Below, piece by piece: positions 56,276 through 64,000 of a DNA stretch of 64,000 bases; position 1 is the stretch's first letter; each line of letters begins with the position of its first letter. A program made the position numbers and the translations under genes. The stretch covers positions 10,540,001 to 10,604,000 of the forward strand of contig JASJZC010000007.1 of assembly GCA_037178855.1 (NCBI GenBank), written 5' to 3'. The stretch is from Oscheius sp. JU75 (taxonomy: Eukaryota > Nematoda > Chromadorea > Rhabditida > Rhabditidae). The notes beneath the pieces were generated by a model, which made no database searches, was not told where the DNA came from, and saw only the letters and a program-made list of their open reading frames with translations.

Positions 56276-58189
56276 CTATGACAAGAGGCTAGATTCTGGC
56301 ACAGAATTCTGGAACGTTTTTGACTTGATGTTCCGCAAGCCTGGCATAATATTTTGTATTTTGGCGGCAACTCCTTTATCCTTCTCGTCATTTTCGTCAA
56401 GGACCTCCTCTTCCATCGCTTCCTCCTCCTCTTCACTAGTTTCCGGCACTTGAAGTTTCATCTCGTCAAACTTCTTCGAGGAGAGCCTCTCCAGAACTGA
56501 TCTGATTTCTTTGCCGGACTTTTCAATTTCTAGTGCAGCCTTGTGGACCTGAAAAAACTGGAATGCTATTTGATCGTCAGTGTGCTCAAAACAACGAGTC
56601 ATTGAGTTAACTACGCAGCAAATTTCGTTTATGGTTGTTTTTAATCAGCTTTCCATGGCACCTTATTTCTGTCTAGCAAATTTTTCTCAGGTAATCGGAT
56701 CTAACTGGACGACCAAAGCTCACCTGCTTAAGAAAGTACGGACCGCCTTGGTTGACCATCCAGTTGTAGATATAGCGGGGGATGTTGGCCTCCGGGTTGT
56801 CCGAATAGGTGAGAATGTAGTCTGAACAGAAAAAATAATACAAAAACAGAAGATGCCTGACCGACACCGTGCTCATTCCAGTCGTCATGCGATCGAATAG
56901 CCATTCTTGAGGTATAGGTGCCAACTCGGACATTCTTGGTTTTTGGAGCCGAAGGAACCACCTACAATGAATATCTTGCAGCTATCCGGTACCAGTGGAC
57001 AGAAAAGTGACTATAAACTTTTAGGAGGACCAATGCTTTCGAACACGAGAGGCATTTAAAATGTTGGTATTTTGATCAATGTAAGCCTCCCTAACACATT
57101 AAAAACTAGCCCCGCTTTTGAACTAGGATGTGTTTTTTCTGGACCAGCAGTTGCTTAGCTGTAGACGCGAGAGACTTTAAGTACTACGGATGTTTTTGCA
57201 AACTATATGTCACTTTAAGTTCTGAAGATGAAGAACAAACAACGAGTTTCATCTCAAAACATAGCTTTGGTAATTGCCAAGACTAGTTACAATCAGCGCT
57301 AAAAGATGAATTTTTTTAGTATTATCAAAAGCCAAAGCGTGGAATAGAAAAACGTAATATAAAACCACAAACCTCTTCTGAAACGACTTCGCTCTCTATG
57401 ACCACAACTTTTTTGTCGTCCGAGATCCACGTCCGTCTAACATAGACGTATTCTCTTGCATGAAGAGGGTATGGGAACTTGGATACCCAGCGAAGGAGCT
57501 GAAACCGAAAAGAAATGAGGATGTACCAGGAAAACTTACCTCATGCTCTTCTTGTTCATCCAATAGCTCCAAGCTTATGATATTTCCATCCCATTCTGTC
57601 CTATAAGTTATATCATTTTGAGCGTCCAGAAAGGAGCGCGGGGAGATGTCCCAGTAGGTCCCGGCACATTTGTACTCGTATAGCTCACGGTCTCCTTCTA
57701 GGCGTCTAAAATAGCATCTTATCATAGCTGTGACATGAAAACCACCTTCGTAGAGCTCTGAAATCCTTTTCTTCCCTAAGAACTTCCCATCCTCGTTGTT
57801 CGTCGTCTCTAGCGTCTACAATTATGGTAAGCAGCGTAAAATAAAGAATTCACCAAACTCATCGACAGCCTTCTCCGCATTTTTGAACCTCTCATCAGAA
57901 ATACCGAAATCCTTGAAGGAAAAGGATGCGGCTAGGGCGAAAAGAAGCTTAGGTTCCACAGATCTTCGAGATCTTAAAGTGAGAACAGTTTATAGAAGAA
58001 ATTGCATCACTGACCCGGTACGGGTGTACCTACACCTCCAACTGAAATTTCTCGTCTGTTCATAAAATCTCCACGAGTAGGAGCTTCGACTGGTACCCGC
58101 AATCTAAAAACAAGCCTATAAAACCGGCTAATAAAGGTTTTTACCTGAAAATTTCTCGAGACAATGAATTCCAGGACTTTACGAAACAT
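56276..58189 (-). CDS. STARD7: STARD7-like START-domain lipid transfer protein
   Basis: STARD7 carries phosphatidylcholine to mitochondria. The N-terminus MFRKVLEFIVSRNFQ is amphipathic and basic, consistent with a mitochondrial presequence. Then SRRSVEPKLLFALAASF, DERFKNAEKAVDEF, RGWEVLREEKDFRALRR, LYEYKCAGTYWDISPRSFL, YRTEWDGNIISLELL, LRWVSKFPYPLHAREYVYVR, VGTYTSRMAIRSHDDWNEHG, YILTYSDNPEANIPRYIYNW, GGPYFLKQVHKAALEI are START-domain blocks, strongly like STARD7. A coiled, acidic C-terminal extension (PETSEEEEEAMEEEVLDEND) ends VPESSLLS. All introns found keep phase. Confidence 0.9.
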
Positions 58190-58697
58190 TGCGGTTCATA
58201 CAGCGTCCCCTATAAAATCTTACATTTTCAAGGTAGAAGAGTAGAATCAGTGAAAATGATGTGTTTTGTCACGAAAACAAGTCAAAATAGTCAGGCTGAG
58301 CGTAAACAAACCCAAAGGAACATCTATTTTCACTGAAACGCGCCGGACCAGAGAGCTGGTCACGTTTCCTACACAGCGTGATAGATATGATCGAACAGAA
58401 CAACACCACCACCAGAAAGCCAGAAAGCCAGAGAAACTGCCAAAGAGACATTTATTATTTATATCACAGTCCATCCGAGACGCCAGTTGTTCAGTTTTTT
58501 TCACAAAAAAATGCATATTATACACTTAGAATGCCGGTATATTATGTGGAATGATTGAAGCCAAGAAGGTAGGATAACACAGTAGGATGAGAGATCACAA
58601 GAAAGGCTATACAAACTAATGTACAAGGAAATATTGCAGAACACGATTGGGATGTGAGATCGTTGAGCTTGAAGACAAAAAGATGGGTCTAGGTACA
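58190..58697. other. Intergenic, 5' of STARD7 and 3' of Pellino
   Basis: No supported gene. A minus-strand open frame exists but has no features beyond one hydrophobic stretch. Confidence 0.45.
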
Positions 58698-61615
58698 TCA
58701 ATCTTCGAAGAGATGGTCTTGGAAGATTAGTTTTACAAATGGTTTTTCTGTGGCCAGCAAAGTAGTGCAGAATGGACAGACAGGATGAAAACTGTTCGTG
58801 CCATGAGGTAGGGGTATCCGAGACCAGTACCTGAAAGAGAGTTGAGAATCTTAGCTTAGGATGCTCAAGGGTCAAAAACTTGTGTGAAAAATCGAATCTG
58901 TGGGCACAGGGAATATTTTCACGATTATTTGAGAGAGTCAGAGTTTAGGAAACTCGACATTGATTGAGCAGAGTACTTATTGAAACTGCCGGTTCTCTAA
59001 TTTGTAAAGAAAATCGAAGTTTCATCTGTTAAGAATTTTTTTGAAGCTGTGGTCATTTTAAAAACATGATTTTGCTCTTTTCACTAGTTCTGTACTTCCT
59101 GTCTTTCAACAAGAAGTTGCTGACTATCTGGTAAGACTGACGGATATTCCAAAAGTATTAACTGTAACTGGTTAAAACAGTTTGCTTGAGAGCCTGTCTA
59201 TCTTCAAGCTTAGCTTAATGAATTCTGGGTAATAGTTCGGCAGGCGGCTCGGTTCATTCAAACGGGTTTTCGCGCACATTTTTGAATTCGGCGGGATTTT
59301 GGAATCTTTTCCTCATCTACGTTTCCTACGCCTTTTCACTGCTTTTCTCAACTTTTTGCCTTACCTTTTATGTCTTTTCTTGTTTGCTTCAAGAAATAAA
59401 AACTAAGACTGCCTTGTTCTCCGTTGGTACAATCTGCTCCCGTCTGCTGGTCAACCGATAGGAGCCAATTATCATTATACACGGTAGTTCTAGTTTATAT
59501 TACTTGAAGCAAACAAGAAAAGACATTAAAAGTAAAGCAGAGTTGAGAAAAGCAGTGAAAAGGCGTAGGAATCGTAGACGAGAAGAAGATTTCAAAATCC
59601 CGCCGAATTCAAAAATGTGCGCGAAAACCTGTTTGAATGAACCGAGCCGCCTGCCGAACTATTACCGAATTCTGCTCACCTAACAGTGTTGTAACTTGCA
59701 ACATGCCCGCAAGGATTGAAAGCATGATCTAAATCGCCGGAATCCAAATGGAACGCAGATTCCATTCCCATTGTAAGCTGAAACAACACTTAAGAGACTC
59801 GAAAATTGTCTTACCTGGAGTATTCGCTCACTCTCGGCCAAGCAGATGGGACATTTACAGATTGTTTGACCATTTGCAGAGTTCTGGTAGCCCCAGTGAT
59901 GTTTTCCCTGGACGTGGCCACATCGGAGATAGGCCTGGATTGTAAAATGTGAAAGTGTCAAAAGAAGGCTTACATATGGTTGCCGCGAGCTAACTCCTTT
60001 AGAGCTCTTTTTCTTCGGAATGATCAATGTGTTCAGATTGACCGGACATTGTGGTTTTCCAGCATTTAGTCGATCTAGTGCCATCTCTAGTTCGAGTAAA
60101 GTTGGTGACTTGGCCAGACCGTCAGCTGTCCTCCACAGAAGAGTGGCTCCGCAGAGATCTATCAAGGTGCCGTCCTAAACAACTTAGTGTTTCGTAGTCA
60201 AACCGTATTGTCGGCTACAGCTTTTGCTTTCTTGCCCGTGCTGTCTACAGCCAAGCAATCTCATGCCTGTACTGCCTCGGTAATTTGCGGACATACTATT
60301 CCAGAAATTCCACTAATGCTAATCAACTCGGAATCCTGTACTGTCTCGGCAGCTGAGTGAACCCCAAACCGTATCTTCTCAGCAGAGTGGCTTTTCGATA
60401 TATTTCATAATCGAAAAATAGCTAAATCGTACCTGAAGCATGTTAGTTTCCTCCAAAACGTGGTCTCCTCTGGTGTTGCTACTTCTTGTCTCTCGAAGAG
60501 TGTAGATATCTCCGTCAACTGAAACCTCTCTCCACCTGTAGGGTGTGATGATATCCTCGGAATCTTCACTATTCCTATTCGGATGAAGCAATAGGACTCC
60601 ATTTGTAGTGAGTCCATCAATTTCGCTATTTTTTTTCGTCCATTTTGTTGCCTTTTCCTGAAGCAGGGCTCTTAAAATAGTCAGAAATCACAACTCACAC
60701 CAAGGAAGATATTTCGATGGGAATCGAAGCCGGCAGCATAGACGAAAGCCTTATTTGAGTTCTCTCGGTCGACTATCAAACGACAGGCGTATCTTAAAAC
60801 AATGTCCATCATTAGACAATTGAGGATCCTGTATGTGTCTTCCTCTCCCGTATGATCTCCATTATTGGGCGATTTTTTCACCTCTCTCAACCGACTTACC
60901 GACTAATAGTTGAAGAAATCGGTCTCTCTCCAGCCCTCATGGCTAGATTTGAATGGTTTTTAACTAAAAATCATTTGATCAAGTTTTGAAATAGCGACAA
61001 ACCTGGGCTAGAAACATTTTGTGTGTTAGACGCTAGCCAAGTGTCAACAATAGTAAAATCTATTTGATCTTCAGATGAGCGCCCAATCTAAAGTTCATTA
61101 TCTTGAAAAGACTCCCGATAATACAAACCTGGAACATGTCTTTGCTCGAATCGGCAACAAACTCCACGAGAACAGTTTGTTTTTTACCATAAGAGTACGA
61201 AACGACGTGTTTTGTGGCATCTTGAACAGCCTGGAAATAGTTGCATAAGCAGGAGGCAAAGTCGGCTCAGAAACTTACAGGAGCATCTTTCGCGTCAACA
61301 TTAAGCTGCGATACTGAGCCTTTTTTTGATCCCGTTGCCGACGGTCCGCTGCAGAAGCGTCATTTTGGTTCTGTGCCGTTTCATATGATGCGATGAGCCG
61401 CTTTTCGTGTCTTGGAGGCCGTTATACCTGAAAAATGCTCTAAGACATGGTTTTTTTTTTTAAACAACCTACCCTAATAAAATGAGCTCGCCGTAGACGC
61501 CATCGTCTTCTAAGACCTGATTCGTAATCTGCATGGCTTTCTCCTTCGAAGCTAGAAGTGCGTTTTCCAAGTCTCGAGAATCTATGGAGACGGAATCCAT
61601 TTCAGCTTGAGCCAT
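58698..61615 (-). CDS. Pli: Pellino E3 ubiquitin ligase
   Basis: Pellino ligases act on IRAK/Pelle kinases in Toll/IL-1R-type signalling. MAQAEMDSVSIDSRDLENAL (61615) leads to VYGELILLGYNG, SYSYGKKQTVLVEFVADSS, DMFQIGRSSEDQIDFTIVD, the FHA-like core, AAGFDSHRNIFLG, NGVLLLHPNRN-type loop, YRWREVSVDGDIYTLRETRS, then IDLCGATLLWRTADGLAK, KPQCPVNLNTLIIP and a split RING: LRCGHVQGKHHWGYQNS, KCPICLAES, FNPCGHVAS, YWSRIPLPHGTNSFHPVCPF, ending KLIFQDHLFED. All RING Cys/His are present. The reading frame breaks at an A7 run (61321-61327 as T7 on the plus strand); six A would restore it. The last intron holds a foldback element and an earlier one a GTACTGTCTC cluster. Confidence 0.92.
59220..59673. mobile_element. 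Foldback (long-TIR MITE-like) element
   Basis: Bases 59228-59396 and 59490-59666 are inverted copies of about 170 bp: left GGTAATAGTTCGGCAGGCGG, CGGGTTTTCGCGCACATTTT, TCTTTTCTTGTTTGCTTCAA; right arm carries the reverse complement with roughly one mismatch in ten. A non-inverted centre of about 90-110 bp remains. GAATTCT flanks both sides (59220-59226 and 59667-59673), a 7-bp target duplication. It contains no open reading frame of note. It lies six bases inside the donor of the last Pellino intron. Confidence 0.85.
60230..60350 (-). repeat. GAGACAGTAC motif pair in a Pellino intron
   Basis: Reverse complement copies GTACTGCCTC (60269-60278) and GTACTGTCTC (60338-60347), same orientation as each other and 69 bp apart, in an intron of about 190 nt. 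Confidence 0.55.
61321..61327 (-). other. Homopolymer frame break in Pellino exon 2
   Basis: Seven A (minus strand) after GGGATC. Upstream frame GYNG...GNGIKK is right for Pellino; downstream frame VSQLNVDAKDAP connects in phase to the next exon AVQDATKHVVSY. Counting six A would join them. Confidence 0.7.
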
Positions 61616-64000
61616 CCGGCTGTTCCAGTTTAATAGCTGAAAAATAAGAAATTTTCGCTCGTTAAAGAAGTATTTTAAGTGGGGAAGACTATAATCTTAC
61701 TTACTCTTTGTAGTCATAGGGGATGTCTATAGCTGTTGCGAGGAGGGAATTTTGGCGTGGCTACTAAGAGGAGGATATTAAAGGACTGCCCAGGATTGTG
61801 GTTATAGCGCGCATGGTTCCGCGCGTGATTTTTTCATCTCTGAACAAGAAAATGCCTACGAGAGAGTCTCACAATCTGAAACTCAAACAATCCAAGCTGT
61901 TTTGCTCTCCCAAAAAAGAGAGTGACACAGATGGTTGTAAACAACAAGGAGAGATAAATGGGTGTTTGTGCCGGAAGAGTGCAGAAGGCCAAGACAGTGA
62001 TTTTTGTGGGAAAATGGCGGGCAAATCTCATAAGGGCAATGAGAGAGAGGTGGTCGACAGATGGCCGAGTTGGGGACGCGCGAGGTCAACTGTGAATTGC
62101 TGCGGGTGCGCATAGGCAGGACAGGAAAATTCTCCCTCTCTCTCTCCAGCTGGTCGTGGTTCATTAATCTTGCTGATTAAGCGCCATACAATGCTTCCTT
62201 GTTTTGTCGGGAAATGGAGAAATACAGTAGGCTCCGAAAGGAGCAGAAACGATTACTGTGCTGTCATTCATATGGCATAGCAGCTGTACCTAATGCGCGA
62301 GCAGCTGACAGGATGCAGGACAGACGTCTCTCTGGCGTGATCACAGCTCTGATGGAATCTGCTCATTAGAAGGATTCGAGTATATCCAATGAAGGCGAGA
62401 CGGCAATATTACACTTGACTGCTCAAGCGATTAAACTTCTCAGTACCAAAAAGGCTGTGGGGAGAGTTATGGCAATTCCCTCCATCAAAGGACACTTATA
62501 CCCCGGCGTCTGATTGCCTCAATTGAGAGAAAGAAGTGGAGATGAAAATGTGTAGAGCAAGAGCCTGAGAGTACAGCGCAGTTTTTTCTGCAGATTGCCA
62601 AGGCGAATTAAGCTAATCTTAGGATCACGTACACACTTAGACGAAACAGAAATAAAGCCCGAGGGAGTAGCGTCTCGCCTCTTCAAGATATTGCAATTTT
62701 TGACGCGAATCTGATGCTGGATGGGAAAGTGAACGTCTCTACAAAAAAAATCTGTTATGGCAACGCTAATTGCGAAGTGCTCTCCCACACAGAGAGAAAG
62801 CTGATTAGTTGACTTCTACGGAATATGAACAAATGTCCAGAGACATATAGGTTCTCTAAGGGAGAGGGGGCCCAAATGTCGGACGCAATTGAAAAAGATG
62901 TTAGAGCTTTGAAAAACAATGAGACCCCCAGACATGGATTAGGTGATCCTAGCGTATTTCTACTAATTCCCTGACGCACGCATGTACTCCTGTGGAAAGA
63001 AATGATGAGGAGGGACGTGTATAGGAAGATGCAAAACAGCAAGAGAGATAATGAAGAAGGGGTCAGTTGATAAATCTTTAGGTCGGAACCAAAAGCAAAG
63101 ACAAGTGTAGGAACTATATCTTTGTGACGACAAGGTGGGAGGACACACGCGTCCAGGCGACTGGAATTACCGCGTGAAATCCTATAGTAAGCGCAGAACA
63201 AATACGTCGACTGCGAAGAAACAAGCCGTGTGCGTCATTTTTGCATGGAGAGAGAGAGCCACCCTCCAAGGCAAGCGTTTCCTGCCCCTATGGGGATGTG
63301 CGAGCAAAAGCACAAAGAAGGGGATAAGAAGGAGAAGAAGACTGGGAGCCGAGTCATTCTTATGAAGATCTTTATTAATCCGCTGTCTCTATTCAGAAAA
63401 TGTGTCAAGACTTTACGAGAACAAGGCATTTTCGCTGAAACACTCTCGCAAACTGAATAAACAGCTCCATTGGGGGAGGTGACTGTCTGCTAAACAGAAT
63501 GACCGATCGTAATGGACGTTGTTAGAATTTCAAAGGAGAACACTTTAAGGAATAAACAAGCGGAGGCTGTGTGTCCTCGAAGGGAGTGAACAGACTTGAA
63601 GGGGAAAAAAGATAAAATTAAGTTTCAAGTGGGGTAATTGTAAGGGATTCAGGGACCATAACATGTTGTTGATAGCCAGAAAAGAATAAAGAACATCGCT
63701 GCTTTGATACTGGCGATACTTCAAAGCTTTTGGATAAGGAGGTTTGAAAGCCTATATGCGGTAAGACTTGGGATAGAGGAGGGGAGCAACTATACGCGAG
63801 AGCGATAAAAGCTTCCAAGTGAATTAAGTTTAAAAAAGTTCTCAGGCGATAAAATGCTTGTTTTTCAGTAACACGCACGTAATTGAAAGATAATGCCTGG
63901 AGCTGTGGCTACCAAGTGGTATCTCTCACTCTCCCTCCCAACCCTTCTCCCCTCGGCAGTATTCATTTCATTGTTTACCCGCGCGTAGTCAACAAAACCA
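61616..64000. other. Intergenic 2.4 kb, no gene supported
   Basis: Several open frames of 60-148 codons occur on both strands, but none shows domains, splice structure or compositional bias. A CT-rich stretch lies at about 62130. The Pellino promoter should be at the left end. Confidence 0.4.

Noticed and set aside
61798-63201. Open frames of 105 (+) and 148 (-) codons in the right-hand intergenic region
   Set aside because: Overlap frames on both strands, low-complexity segments and no domain; treated as chance.
1-64000. CRISPR arrays, operons or phage/prokaryotic mobile islands
   Set aside because: No regularly spaced identical repeats and genes are intron-rich; the window is eukaryotic throughout.

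Overview
The window is nuclear DNA of a small-genome animal. Nearly every gene is split by GT-AG introns, many only about 37-60 nt long, with acceptors of the TTTTCAG type. Several start codons sit 0-20 nt downstream of a consensus 3' splice acceptor with no obvious partner donor, which is what spliced-leader trans-splicing looks like. With the short introns, the UNC-76/FEZ, PAPS-transporter and orphan receptor-kinase genes, and fragments of a non-LTR retrotransposon of a type common in worms, the best guess is a nematode. I infer this from architecture; the species cannot be read from the sequence. There is no CRISPR array, operon of prokaryotic type or phage.

Layout. 0.27-0.93 kb (-): a small Cys-rich single-pass membrane protein (Shisa/CYYR-like). 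1.2-1.95 kb: degenerate LINE tail. 2.9-3.3 kb (+): KCNE-like single-pass protein running into a second LINE tail. 3.95-5.5 kb (-): one-PAH Sin3-like protein. 5.7-8.3 kb (-): Golgi PAPS transporter (SLC35B2 family). 9.5-12.7 kb (-): Crooked neck/Clf1 spliceosomal HAT protein. 13.6-15.2 kb (+): chromo-barrel, Lys-rich nuclear protein, followed at 15.7-16.2 kb by a decayed tandem copy. 17.95-21.9 kb (+): UNC-76/FEZ. 24.2-25.2 kb (+): PPPPY-containing membrane protein. 26.3-27.4 kb (+): coiled-coil protein. 28.0-29.0 kb (-): secreted orphan. 30.3-31.4 kb (+): lipocalin-like secreted protein. 32.0-35.5 kb (+): PLD3/PLD4 with a tRNA-Ser(GCT) in an intron. 35.9-36.9 kb (+): small beta-rich protein. 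37.5-40.7 kb (+): divergent annexin. 40.9-42.6 kb (-): ACOT8 thioesterase. 44.0-48.6 kb (+): GBA2 glucosylceramidase. 48.9-54.3 kb (+): receptor tyrosine kinase. 54.6-56.1 kb (+): short secreted peptide precursor. 56.3-58.2 kb (-): STARD7-like START protein. 58.7-61.6 kb (-): Pellino E3 ligase. 61.6-64.0 kb: no gene seen.

The genes do not form one pathway. Several concern membrane lipids (GBA2, STARD7, ACOT8, PLD3/4, annexin) and several signalling (RTK, Pellino, peptide precursor), but the arrangement looks like ordinary gene-dense animal DNA.

The most unusual signals are non-coding: a 454-bp foldback element with 7-bp target duplications placed six bases inside a Pellino intron donor; a perfect 23-bp inverted repeat with 10-nt loop in PLD intron 1; a decayed copy of the PLD HKD exon in the next intron; a tandemly duplicated splice donor in the PAPS transporter; a 10-bp motif clustered at four loci; and two homopolymer-associated frame breaks (Pellino, FEZ) that may be assembly errors. 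Exon models were built by eye from splice sites, phase and family similarity.
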